A stretch of DNA of 31,431 bases from Treponema sp. UBA7590. Its GTDB lineage: Bacteria > Spirochaetota > Spirochaetia > Treponematales > Treponemataceae. Both the position numbers and the translations under genes were made by a program. The stretch is taken from assembly GCA_002478955.1 (NCBI GenBank), contig DLKK01000014.1, positions 17,216 through 48,646 of the forward strand, written 5' to 3'. Positions 15,887-24,521 of the stretch are shown here, in pieces (the first letter of the stretch is position 1; each line of letters begins with the position of its first letter). Below the pieces are notes generated by a model that was given only the letters and a program-made list of their open reading frames with translations, made no database searches and was not told the DNA's origin.

Positions 15887-18784
15887 ATGAAAAAAAGATT
15901 ATCTTCAATTCTACTTTTTTTGATTTGCTTCAATATTTTTTCCCACAGCGGAATTATGAGCGGACAAAAAAACATAAAAATCAACAAGACTAAATACTTC
16001 GACATAATTTATTCAGAAAATTCCGTTCAGACCGCAAAAATTCTTTACGAAAAAGCTGATTCTATCTACGAGGAACTTGCAGAAAAATTCTGCCTAGAAA
16101 ACAAATTCCGTCTGCCGGTTGTAATTTCCGCAGCGCAAGATGATTTTAATGCATATTTTTCATGCGGACCTTTTAATCATATTGTAATTTTTGACACCGT
16201 CTGCACTACAAGCCTTGCTGTTTTCTCGGAAGAAACGCTTAATACTTTTCGCCACGAATTAGTCCACGCAATAACTTACAATCTTAGAAATGATTTTTGG
16301 TTTGGATTTGATAAAATTTTTGGCGATGTCTACAATCCAGCATTGCTCACAATAACCCAAGCATGGGCAGAAGGCGCAACAGTTTCACTTGAAAGCGACA
16401 AAAACGAAGGCAGACTGAACAGCGAATATGCGCTTCAGAATTTAAAACAAGCAAAAATTGAAGGAAAATTTCCAAAATATTCAGAAATTCAAGGCGCAAT
16501 GGACGTTTTTCCAGCAGGAAACGCAAGCTACATGTTTGGCGGTGCATTTTGTAGTTGGCTTCAAAAAAAATATGGAATGGAAAAATATGCAGAATTCTGG
16601 TATCGGTCAGTAAATTTAAAAAGTCTGACCTATTTTAGCTGTTTCAAAAAAGTTTACGGAATTTCAATAAAAGATGCCTGGAACAATTTTTACAATGAGC
16701 TTGAAGTCCCAGAAATTCCTGCAAATCCAACAGAAAATCCGTGGATAAAAAATGTTAATTTTAAGAACAAAATTTCCGCTTATCCAACAATTACGAGCAA
16801 TGGAAAAGATTTTTTTTACTATGACAAATACAGAAAAACAGTAAACCTCGCCGGCCTAGAAAAATCAAGGATTTTATACAAAGCTCAGAATATTTCCAAG
16901 TTGTCGGTTTCAAAAGATGGAAAATTTTTGGTGGAATCTTATTCCTCATCTTTTTATTCCGTGCCAAAAAACAAAATCAGAATTTATGACATTCAGAGAA
17001 AATCATTTTTTTACATGCCGGAAAAAAGCCTAAGAGATGCGACAATCACTTTTGCAGACGGAAAATATTTTTTGTGCGCAATAAAAACATCCTCAGCGTT
17101 TTTCACATTGAAAATCTACGAATTGCGGTTCAAAAAAAATAAAATCTGTGGCGCGGAACCTGTTTTTCAAAAAAAATTTCCGATTGAACAGCAGATTTTT
17201 AGTTTGGAAGGAAATTGCATCGGCAAACTTTTTTACATTTTAAAAAACAAACTTGATTTTTCAATCAATGAATTTGATTTGCAGACAAAATCTGAAAGAA
17301 TTTTCAAGGCGCCTCAGCAAGGAATTGTTTTTCAGGGATTAAATTATTTTTCCGATGAAAAAAAACAGATTCTTTCGTTTTCGTTCACAAAAAAAGGTCA
17401 GCTTCCACGGATTGGTCTTCTTTTGCTGGATAAAAATCCAACTTTCAGGCTGCTTTCACAAGATATTTCTGGCGGAATTTTCAATCCTGCAATTCTAACG
17501 GACGAAAAAGCAATTTTCACGGCAAATTTCTACAAAGGTTCAAAACTTTTTTTTGCAGAACTTTCAAAAGCTGAATTTGAAAAATTTTCCGCACCTCAAC
17601 AAAATTCAGAAAATCAACACGCAACAACAAAAACCGCGGACGTTTCAATTTTTACGCAAAACTTAAATTCAACAGAATTTTCCGCAACTAGCAAAAATTT
17701 TTCAACATTCAAATATAATTTTTCCGGGCCACACGGAACTTTCGTTCCTTTGGGATTCGTAAATTCTTATGCCAACAAAAATCTTTCAACATTGGATTCA
17801 ATCTGGCTTCCATTCGGACTGACTTACGTTTCTTCAACACCATGGACAAATCCAATCTGGTATTTTTCTGCCGGATATAATTTTCTTACAAATTCTGAAG
17901 CACTAAAATTTTCAATTTCCGGAAATTCTCTTACCGAACTTTTTTCTTATTCAGGAAGCGCGCAAATTGAATTTGATGACGACGGCTACAAACAGACGTT
18001 TGGAAATCTGACTTTTACTAGCAAAATTCCACTTTCTGGAGTTTTTTACATAAAATTTTCTGATTCGGGAACAATTTTAGAAGGCAGACAAAGCGAAACT
18101 TCAATTCCAAAAGATGCAAAACCAAAAAATCTTGCAGACTATTTTAAAATCCTAAAAACCACAAGCGATGAATTTTTATATCTTAGCAACTCGATATCAA
18201 TCTCATTTGGAAACATCCACAAATCAGGTTTTAATTATTATGACTACAGCGGAATTCAAATTGGCGCAACGCTAGAAAACGACTTTTTTTCTTTTGCAGA
18301 CAATTTAGACATCAACAAACGCTTTGACAATATTTCACTAGATTTGATGTTAAAAAATTCCACGCTAATTCCAATAACTTTTGAGGCAGCATTATTTCCA
18401 ACAGAAGATTATTTCGCTGCGGCAATGGCAAAAATCATGCTTTTCAACTGGGAGATCCAAAAGTCAACAAATTTTTTACCGCTTTTTTACGCGAACCGCC
18501 TAACTTTAAGCACTTATTACGTTGGAAAAATTGAAGACAAAATTAATTCTTGGGCGCTAAAGGAACTTCCAACTTATTTTGAACATATAAAAGACGGCAA
18601 AACTGACTATTCAGATGAACTTGCATTAACCTGTTCTTTTTCTTTTACCCCAAATATTGGAGGATTAGCCAGAAATAATTTTATGTTCACTGTTTCCGGC
18701 AATGCGAAATACAGATTTTTTCCGGCAGAAAATCAGAAGAATTTCATAATTTCCGCCGGAATCGGAAGCAACATCTCTTTTTAA
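15887..18784 (+). CDS. Zinc metalloprotease-propeller-barrel envelope protein
   Basis: The 965-residue product has a signal peptide (about 1-20). A gluzincin-type peptidase domain follows, with the zinc motif HELVH (123-127) and a likely third ligand in WAEG (Glu162), as in peptidase MA-like families. Residues about 285-600 have repeated short blades (ISKLSVSKDGKFLVESYSS, KNKIRIYDIQRKS), as in a TolB/WD-type propeller. Residues about 620-965 are Gly/aromatic strands (IWYFSAGYNFLTNSEALKFSI) ending AGIGSNISF with a terminal Phe, as in an outer-membrane barrel. I infer a surface-anchored protease or a barrel with a periplasmic peptidase. It is last in the operon; the start is 7 bases after the previous stop with no Shine-Dalgarno sequence, so translation is probably coupled. 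Confidence 0.85.
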   Translation: MKKRLSSILLFLICFNIFSHSGIMSGQKNIKINKTKYFDIIYSENSVQTAKILYEKADSIYEELAEKFCLENKFRLPVVISAAQDDFNAYFSCGPFNHIVIFDTVCTTSLAVFSEETLNTFRHELVHAITYNLRNDFWFGFDKIFGDVYNPALLTITQAWAEGATVSLESDKNEGRLNSEYALQNLKQAKIEGKFPKYSEIQGAMDVFPAGNASYMFGGAFCSWLQKKYGMEKYAEFWYRSVNLKSLTYFSCFKKVYGISIKDAWNNFYNELEVPEIPANPTENPWIKNVNFKNKISAYPTITSNGKDFFYYDKYRKTVNLAGLEKSRILYKAQNISKLSVSKDGKFLVESYSSSFYSVPKNKIRIYDIQRKSFFYMPEKSLRDATITFADGKYFLCAIKTSSAFFTLKIYELRFKKNKICGAEPVFQKKFPIEQQIFSLEGNCIGKLFYILKNKLDFSINEFDLQTKSERIFKAPQQGIVFQGLNYFSDEKKQILSFSFTKKGQLPRIGLLLLDKNPTFRLLSQDISGGIFNPAILTDEKAIFTANFYKGSKLFFAELSKAEFEKFSAPQQNSENQHATTKTADVSIFTQNLNSTEFSATSKNFSTFKYNFSGPHGTFVPLGFVNSYANKNLSTLDSIWLPFGLTYVSSTPWTNPIWYFSAGYNFLTNSEALKFSISGNSLTELFSYSGSAQIEFDDDGYKQTFGNLTFTSKIPLSGVFYIKFSDSGTILEGRQSETSIPKDAKPKNLADYFKILKTTSDEFLYLSNSISISFGNIHKSGFNYYDYSGIQIGATLENDFFSFADNLDINKRFDNISLDLMLKNSTLIPITFEAALFPTEDYFAAAMAKIMLFNWEIQKSTNFLPLFYANRLTLSTYYVGKIEDKINSWALKELPTYFEHIKDGKTDYSDELALTCSFSFTPNIGGLARNNFMFTVSGNAKYRFFPAENQKNFIISAGIGSNISF

Positions 18785-18805
18785 GAAATATTGCCCCGGC
18801 ACAGA

Positions 18806-20191
18806 TTATTCAATCCTAAGAAAAGCCTTGTATCCGTTGTAAGCCTGAACAATATCTTCGCGGGCAGTAATTTCCCAAGGCGCATGCATACTCAAAACCG
18901 AAACTCCCGCATCAAGAACATTCATTCCATATTTTGCCGCAAGATAGGCAATTGTTCCACCGCCACCCTGATCAACTTTTCCAAGTTCCGCCATTTGATA
19001 TTTTACTTCAGCCTTTTCCATTGTGCCACGAACTTTTGCGATAAATTCCGCATTGCAGTCACTCGCACCACTTTTTCCACGGCTTCCTGTATATTTGTTG
19101 AAAACAAGACCTCCACCAAGGAAAGAAGTATTGTCTTTGTCAAAAAGCCCTGCGTTCAGCGGATCGAACGCAGCGTTTACATCACTAGAAAGCATATTGC
19201 AGTTCGCAAGGCAACGGCGCAAAGTCAAATCGCTGTAACCGCCCGGTAAACGTGCAATAATTTCAGCAACAGCATTTTCAAACATGTGTGAATCCATTCC
19301 AGTCGCACCAACGCTTCCAATCTCTTCTTTATCAACGCAAAGACAACAACTTGTTCTTTTTGCAGGATTTGAATCCATAAGAGCCGCAAAAGATGCAAAT
19401 GCACAAGAACGGTCATCCTGGCCATACCCCATAATCAATGAACGGTCCAAACCGCAATCGCGCGCATTTCCAGCAGGAACGATTTCAAGTTCCGCAGATT
19501 CCAAATCTTTTTCTTCAATTCCGTATGTGTCTTTCAGAAGTTTCACAATGATTTTTTTGCTTGTGATTTTTTCTTCTTTTTTCTTTTTCTTGTCTTTTTC
19601 GTCTTTATCTTCCTTTTTGAAATAATAAGAACCAAGAATTACGTCCAAATCTTCGCCCTTTACAATTTCAGAAGCATTGCGTTTCATCTGTTCCTGCGCC
19701 AAATGAGGAAGAATATCAGAAATGCAGAAAACCGGATCATCTGGGTTTTCACCAATATTCACATTGATTGTTTTTCCGTCAGTTTTGCAGATTACACCAT
19801 GGATTGCCAACGGAAGCGTTACCCACTGATATTTTTTAATTCCTCCGTAATAATGCGTATTTAGATATGTAATAAAATTATTTTCATAAACAGGTTTTTG
19901 TTTTGCATCAAGTCTAGGCGAATCAATATGTGCGCCAAGAATATTCATTCCGTTTTCGATATTTTCTGAACCAATCTGAAAAAGCGCAATCGCCTTGTTC
20001 ATTTTTTGAACATAAACCTTATCTCCAGCTTTTAAACTAGAATATTCTGTGATTTCTTTATAGCCGTTTTCGCGCGCCGCCTGAATAATCTGAACAACAC
20101 ATTCGCGTTCTGTTTTTCCGTTGTTCAAAAAATTCTTGTAGTTTTCAACAAGGTTTTCACCAAGTTCCGCAGATTTTTTTGTTCTTGCCAT
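18806..20191 (-). CDS. M18 family aminopeptidase
   Basis: The 461-residue protein matches M18 (aspartyl aminopeptidase-type) metalloenzymes. AHIDSPRLD (87-95) carries zinc-ligand His88. GYGQDDRSCAFA (255-266) supplies the bridging Asp, DKEEIGS (287-293) the catalytic and ligand Glu, SSDVNAAFDP another conserved block, and MHAPWEI the C-terminal His ligand. It is cytosolic and trims N-terminal residues from peptides. A Lys/Glu-rich insertion (about 191-212, KKEDKDEKDKKKKKEEK) looks like a disordered surface loop. Start 20191 has GGAG 7 bases upstream; the longer frame would begin inside that site. It lies 27 bases after the HAD phosphatase gene in the same unit and converges on the metalloprotease gene with a 21-base gap. 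Confidence 0.93.
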   Translation of the reverse strand: MARTKKSAELGENLVENYKNFLNNGKTERECVVQIIQAARENGYKEITEYSSLKAGDKVYVQKMNKAIALFQIGSENIENGMNILGAHIDSPRLDAKQKPVYENNFITYLNTHYYGGIKKYQWVTLPLAIHGVICKTDGKTINVNIGENPDDPVFCISDILPHLAQEQMKRNASEIVKGEDLDVILGSYYFKKEDKDEKDKKKKKEEKITSKKIIVKLLKDTYGIEEKDLESAELEIVPAGNARDCGLDRSLIMGYGQDDRSCAFASFAALMDSNPAKRTSCCLCVDKEEIGSVGATGMDSHMFENAVAEIIARLPGGYSDLTLRRCLANCNMLSSDVNAAFDPLNAGLFDKDNTSFLGGGLVFNKYTGSRGKSGASDCNAEFIAKVRGTMEKAEVKYQMAELGKVDQGGGGTIAYLAAKYGMNVLDAGVSVLSMHAPWEITAREDIVQAYNGYKAFLRIE

Positions 20192-20218
20192 TTTTTTCTC
20201 CAAATATTTTCAATTTTT

Positions 20219-20866
20219 TTATTTTACTAAATCCAAGATTTCATTTGCGTTGTCAACAATGTTTTTCGCGCCGTTTTTTTCAAGGAATTCCCTTCCGCGG
20301 AATCCCCAGCTTACGCCAATAAAATCCAAGCCGGAATTTTTTGCCGTTTGAATATCAACATCACTGTCGCCAACATAAACCGCATCCTTTTTTTGAATGT
20401 TCAGAATTTTAAGAATTTCGTTTACGGAATCAGGGGCAGGTTTTGTCCTAAGACCTTCTCGCTGACCAACAATCAAATCAAAAATTCCATTAAAATATTC
20501 TTTTCCAAGTTCCTGTGCAGGAGCGTCCGCCTTGTTTGTGCTTACCGCAGTTTTTATCCCTTCTTTTTTTAAATTTTCAACAAGCCCATGAATTCCCGGA
20601 TAAGCAGAAGTGTTATCAGCACTGTGAACCGCATAATATTTCAAAAAAACATCCAGAACCTCGTCTATTTTTTGCTCAGAAGTTCCCGCTGGAACTGCAC
20701 GCTCCACAAGTTTTCTTATTCCGTTTCCAACAAACATTCTTACTTCCTCAAAAGAACGTTCCGGCATTCCAAACTGTTTTAGCGAATAATTCGTGGCGTT
20801 TTTTAAATCTTCCAAAGTATTTAAAATTGTTCCGTCCATATCAAAAATCACAGCTTTGTATTTCAT
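20219..20866 (-). CDS. HAD-family phosphatase, phosphoglycolate phosphatase-like
   Basis: The 215-residue enzyme has HAD motif I FDMDGTILNT (nucleophile Asp9, Asp11), motif II VSTNKA, motif III Lys in LRTKPAPD, and motif IV VGDSDVDIQTAKNSG. A helical cap (about 15-80) places it in the Gph/PGP subgroup, which removes phosphate from 2-phosphoglycolate or similar small phosphates; the exact substrate is open. GAGG lies 5 bases before the ATG. It is first in a unit with the M18 aminopeptidase. A TATAAT box (20905-20900) lies about 33 bases upstream. Confidence 0.9.
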   Translation of the reverse strand: MKYKAVIFDMDGTILNTLEDLKNATNYSLKQFGMPERSFEEVRMFVGNGIRKLVERAVPAGTSEQKIDEVLDVFLKYYAVHSADNTSAYPGIHGLVENLKKEGIKTAVSTNKADAPAQELGKEYFNGIFDLIVGQREGLRTKPAPDSVNEILKILNIQKKDAVYVGDSDVDIQTAKNSGLDFIGVSWGFRGREFLEKNGAKNIVDNANEILDLVK

Positions 20867-20899
20867 TTTTGCCTCTAAATTTAATTCAAAGTTAAAACT

Positions 20900-20928
20900 A
20901 TTATAGTAAATATAATAAAAAAATACCG
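20900..20928 (-). promoter_or_regulatory. Probable promoter of the HAD-M18 unit
   Basis: A perfect TATAAT on the minus strand (20905-20900) stands in AT-rich DNA, with a poor -35 (CGGTAT) 17 bases away. The leader would be about 27 bases and contains the GAGG site. Confidence 0.4.
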
Positions 20929-20973
20929 CTTTGAATCCGTTTTTTGCGATTTTTCCTGTTTATTGAAAATTTT

Positions 20974-22458
20974 TTAAACAAACAAAGTTTTTGTGTCGCG
21001 GCAAAGATATTGAACAGCTTTTCGCCCCGAACAAACAGTAATCGGCAAACCGCCCGGCATCATTGAACGCTGACCGGCAAAATAAAGCCCTTTTACCGTT
21101 TTTGACTTCTGCGGCAACATAAAACCTGTCGTGCCGGCTTTCCAGACGCTCATCCAGCCGCCTTCAAAAGTATTGCAATAACGCTCATAAGTCAAAGGAG
21201 TTGCTACATCGTAAACTTCAACATTTCCTTTTATTTCTGGAATGAATTTTTCCAGCTCGGCAATAAATTTTTCCGCCAATTCTTGTTTTTTTGCCTTATA
21301 AGTTCCATCCGCCTTCGCTTTTTTCCAATATCCGTAAGAATCTCCAAGCAAAAGACAAGTCAAAGTTGAACAACCTTGCGGCGCATGATTTTCATAAAGA
21401 GAATAATTATTGATTCTAAACTGAGTAAATTCTATTCCGCCGGCCTTAAATGGCGTTTCCAAAGGAAAAACCGCACATTGCGGATAATTTTTCAGATCAC
21501 ATTTTACCCCAAGCGCAATATACATATTTTGTTCTGAAATGACATTCTTCTTCATTTTTGAAATCCACCGTTCTTTCAATGGAATTTCGAACAAATCCTC
21601 AACGGTTTTCCGTGTATCTTGAGTTACAATGACCGCATCCGCAGGAATTTTTTCACCATTAGAAACAACGCCCGTAACTTTTCCATTTTCCACAATAACT
21701 TTTTCTACCGTCTGACGATATTCAATTTTTCCACCAAGAGATTCAAATGTATCCGCCATATTTTTTGTAAGACGCAAAGAACCGCCTTTTGGATAACCGC
21801 AATCACCGCTGGCAAAAGAAGCCAATGTATAAATAAAAGAAAGAGAATTATATCTTTGTCCAATCACAGAAAGCAAAAGTTCCCGCAAATCTTTGTTCTT
21901 GAACTTTGCAACATAATCTGTATACGACATTTTTAAAAGCTGAACAAGACGCCCAACCGCAGGAGCCATTGCCAAATATTCACCAAGTTTTGGGTGAATC
22001 GGCCGTTTTGATTTTAAACAAGAAATATCCGCCACAAGCATATGAACATTGATAAATTGTTTAATGTCTGAACACAAACGATTTATCATCTTTTTGTCTT
22101 CTGGCGCGTATGCAAGAAATTCATTTTTAAGTTTTTTTAGGTCGCGGAAAAGCCTTAGCTGCCTTCCATCCTTTGTAACAAGCGTATAAATCGGATCTCT
22201 ATAAAAAATCGGATTATTTTCCTTTAAAGCGCCAACTTCATGCCAGATTCTATTTAAAGTCAGTTTTTCAGAAGAACCTGTAAGCCAGTGCATGCCACCT
22301 TCAAAAAGATAGCCTTTTCTTGACCAGCTTGTGCTAAGCCCGCCAGGAATAATATGCTTTTCTAAAATAATTGTTTCAAATCCAGACCGCTGAGCATAAA
22401 CCCCAGCTGCAAGTCCTGCAACTCCCGCTCCAACAATAACTAATTTACGTGCAGACAT
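20974..22458 (-). CDS. FAD-dependent phytoene desaturase/carotene isomerase-like oxidoreductase
   Basis: The 494-residue protein begins with a dinucleotide-binding fold: VIVGAGVAGLAAGVYAQRSG and then ILEKHIIPGGLSTSW, as in CrtI/CrtISO/RetSat proteins. The C-terminal FAD motif GLYFAGQRSMMPGGLPITVCSGRKA is also present. The likely chemistry is flavin-dependent desaturation or isomerisation of a polyene or related lipid. No other carotenoid genes are nearby, so the substrate is unknown. Two ATG codons are in tandem (22461 and 22458). The second is chosen because a TATAAT box ends 7 bases before it and no Shine-Dalgarno sequence exists, which suggests a leaderless mRNA. The next gene upstream (22520) ends on the same strand. 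Confidence 0.9.
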   Translation of the reverse strand: MSARKLVIVGAGVAGLAAGVYAQRSGFETIILEKHIIPGGLSTSWSRKGYLFEGGMHWLTGSSEKLTLNRIWHEVGALKENNPIFYRDPIYTLVTKDGRQLRLFRDLKKLKNEFLAYAPEDKKMINRLCSDIKQFINVHMLVADISCLKSKRPIHPKLGEYLAMAPAVGRLVQLLKMSYTDYVAKFKNKDLRELLLSVIGQRYNSLSFIYTLASFASGDCGYPKGGSLRLTKNMADTFESLGGKIEYRQTVEKVIVENGKVTGVVSNGEKIPADAVIVTQDTRKTVEDLFEIPLKERWISKMKKNVISEQNMYIALGVKCDLKNYPQCAVFPLETPFKAGGIEFTQFRINNYSLYENHAPQGCSTLTCLLLGDSYGYWKKAKADGTYKAKKQELAEKFIAELEKFIPEIKGNVEVYDVATPLTYERYCNTFEGGWMSVWKAGTTGFMLPQKSKTVKGLYFAGQRSMMPGGLPITVCSGRKAVQYLCRDTKTLFV

Positions 22459-22465
22459 CATTAAA

Positions 22466-22494
22466 ATTATACCACAGAAAATAACAATTTGCAG
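22466..22494 (-). promoter_or_regulatory. Promoter abutting the oxidoreductase start
   Basis: Perfect TATAAT (22471-22466) on the minus strand, with a weak -35 CTGCAA (22494-22489) at 17 bases. Transcription should begin on or next to the tandem ATG codons. Confidence 0.6.
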
Positions 22495-22500
22495 AAAGAA

Positions 22501-22516
22501 TTTTCATCAATGAAAA
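22501..22516. repeat. TTTTCAT/ATGAAAA palindrome
   Basis: A perfect 7-base inverted repeat with a 2-base centre. It lies 6 bases before the -35 of the oxidoreductase promoter and just after the stop of the upstream gene. It could be an operator; there is no following T run to make it a terminator. Confidence 0.3.
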
Positions 22517-22519
22517 AAA

Positions 22520-23389
22520 TTAAAACCATTTTATAGGTATTTTCATCTCTTTAAGAAGAAGAATTGAAAAATTTCTAAAAGCTTCATCAAAAATACACAA
22601 AACCACAATGTAAGAAACCAAAGCAAAATAAATAAAACTTATAAACTTTATCCTGACAACTTTAAAATCAAATCCGCATGAAAACTGAAACGTAGCAAAA
22701 AGCAAAACATAAAGGACGAGGAAAATCAACAATTTATCCTTTATAAGAGAGACTGAAATCAATGTAATCACCGCAAGCAAAATTGAAATCAGCTTATTCA
22801 CCCCATTCGCAGTTGCAAGAGAAAAAATTATTTTATATAGAAGATAAGCTGCAAAAATGCAAACTATTATAAAAATTGTAAGATTTGGAATTTCTGTTGA
22901 CTCTGGCAAAAAGTTTCCAAATAAAATTAATTTTAAAGAATAAAAATCAATCTGCCCAAAATATGAATTTTCATTTCTAAAATCCAAAAGTTCTGGGCGA
23001 AGACAAAAAATCAATCCACAAGCAAAAACCACTTCAAATATAACATCAAAAATATTTAAAAAGCCCCGGAAAATTCTTAAACTAGCATTTTTTAAATAAA
23101 TATCTCTTTGGGCAGCCTCTTCCTGCCTTCTTTGCTCTTTTTCTTGTTTAGTCTTTAATTTTTCTTCCTTTTTTGCCTGTTTTGCAGCTTTTTTCTCATC
23201 TCTTTTTATTGCACGATTTTTTAGAAATTCTCCTCTTTTTAATTTTATTTTCTCAAAAAATTTTTTAATTTTCGCACACAGAAAAATCCGAAAATCATTT
23301 ATCCTTTCAACAATTTTCTTAAAAAACATTCCTATTTTTTCAAAAACATCAGTAAAAAACTTTCTGCATTTTTCAAGAAAGACATCCAT
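22520..23389 (-). CDS. Integral membrane protein with basic helical N-terminus
   Basis: The 289-residue product is unrecognised. Residues 1-50 are amphipathic and Phe/Lys-rich. Residues about 50-95 are a Lys/Glu/Gln-rich likely coiled coil (KKAAKQAKKEEKLKTKQEKE). After that come about five hydrophobic segments (near 112-130, 168-190, 197-214, 218-237 and 247-268). There is no signal peptide. GAGGAGG a few bases before the ATG is a strong ribosome site. It follows the lipoprotein gene by 15 bases and is surely co-transcribed with it, so a paired envelope role is likely. Confidence 0.75.
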   Translation of the reverse strand: MDVFLEKCRKFFTDVFEKIGMFFKKIVERINDFRIFLCAKIKKFFEKIKLKRGEFLKNRAIKRDEKKAAKQAKKEEKLKTKQEKEQRRQEEAAQRDIYLKNASLRIFRGFLNIFDVIFEVVFACGLIFCLRPELLDFRNENSYFGQIDFYSLKLILFGNFLPESTEIPNLTIFIIVCIFAAYLLYKIIFSLATANGVNKLISILLAVITLISVSLIKDKLLIFLVLYVLLFATFQFSCGFDFKVVRIKFISFIYFALVSYIVVLCIFDEAFRNFSILLLKEMKIPIKWF

Positions 23390-23404
23390 ATTAATCCTCC
23401 TCTT

Positions 23405-24436
23405 TTAATATTTAATCATCATTTTTCCTGGCCAAACAGTTGAAAAGCCTTTTGATCCGGTTTCTGTTTTATACCAATAATGTAGATACGGCGGCTCTGA
23501 ATCGCCTAGCTTTGAATAAAAATATATGCGGACAAAACCTTCCGCCGGAGTTTCTTTCGGATTATCAGAGCGCGCAGACTGAACACAATAATAACGACCA
23601 GAATCGTCAAACTTCGGCTCAAAAAAATCATACCAATAAACAGGCTGATTCAGAGTTAAATCTGCAATATCAACAGTTTGAGTTTCATATCCATTATTAA
23701 AAATTATGTTGAAAGAATCTCCCGGCAAATCTGATTTATCAATGTCGTAATAATACCAAGAACTAGAATCTGTAGTTTCTTCAATTGAAAAATCAGAAAT
23801 TTTTACAACCTCATTATATCCTCTAAACTGTGAATAAAACAAAAATTTCCCAAATCTTTCTTGTTTAGGCAAATAAAGAATTTGCGTTATAACTTGAGGT
23901 TCATCAGATTCTTTTATATCTGAACTTGAAAGAACATGATAATATCCTTCATATTCTGAAGTTTTATCCTCTAAAAAAGTACATTTTTTTATCATTGCAT
24001 AATGTGGCTCAATTGTTTTATCACGAACTTTGCAATATTCAATATTATATGTTGCCTTGTACCATTTTTCTGTTTCATCATCTGTCACATTTTTTGAATC
24101 AAAATCAAGATAAAAAATATCTTCGCCAACAGACTCATCAACAATAACAGTTTTTACTCTTTTAAGATTTTCAAAAACAACGCCTGGACTTTTTACAATG
24201 AATCTTGCATTTTTTGCGTCGCCATTTTTAATTGTCATCGGGCTTGAAACTATATAAGAAGTATTTTTTCTAATCAGAAGATTTTCTTTTTCCAAGTCGA
24301 TTTCTGCACCACTTTCCGCAGTGGCAATTCTTTGTTTTAAAGATAACTGAACTTCATTCTGGGAATCATCCGCGTCATTTCTACAACCAAAAAACAGGGA
24401 AGCAACAGCAAAAAAAACAAGGAACAGCCTTTTCAT
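23405..24436 (-). CDS. Lipoprotein with solenoid-like N-terminal module
   Basis: The 343-residue product has a signal ending ASLFFGC (lipid Cys18). Residues about 40-105 (GAEIDLEKENLLI, SPMTIKNGDAKNARFIVKS, GVVFENLKRVKTVIVDESVG) match the N-terminal module of the large lipoprotein at 1342-3939, so the two are paralogous there. The C-terminal 230 residues are Tyr/Asp/Trp-rich and unrecognised. The start at 24436 opens the signal peptide and has GGAG 8 bases upstream. It is first in an operon with the membrane protein at 22520. Confidence 0.82.
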   Translation of the reverse strand: MKRLFLVFFAVASLFFGCRNDADDSQNEVQLSLKQRIATAESGAEIDLEKENLLIRKNTSYIVSSPMTIKNGDAKNARFIVKSPGVVFENLKRVKTVIVDESVGEDIFYLDFDSKNVTDDETEKWYKATYNIEYCKVRDKTIEPHYAMIKKCTFLEDKTSEYEGYYHVLSSSDIKESDEPQVITQILYLPKQERFGKFLFYSQFRGYNEVVKISDFSIEETTDSSSWYYYDIDKSDLPGDSFNIIFNNGYETQTVDIADLTLNQPVYWYDFFEPKFDDSGRYYCVQSARSDNPKETPAEGFVRIYFYSKLGDSEPPYLHYWYKTETGSKGFSTVWPGKMMIKY

Positions 24437-24465
24437 CAACTTTCTCCTCAAAAAAAGATGAATAT

Positions 24466-24494
24466 ATTATCTCTTCACCTACGCTTTTTGACAA
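24466..24494 (-). promoter_or_regulatory. Promoter of the lipoprotein-membrane protein operon
   Basis: On the minus strand TTGTCA (24494-24489, 5/6), a 17-base spacer and GATAAT (24471-24466, 5/6). The leader is about 20 bases and holds GGAG, so this is a conventional promoter that contrasts with the leaderless ones nearby. Confidence 0.75.
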
Positions 24495-24521
24495 GAGTTC
24501 CACAAAATATCGCAATATAAA

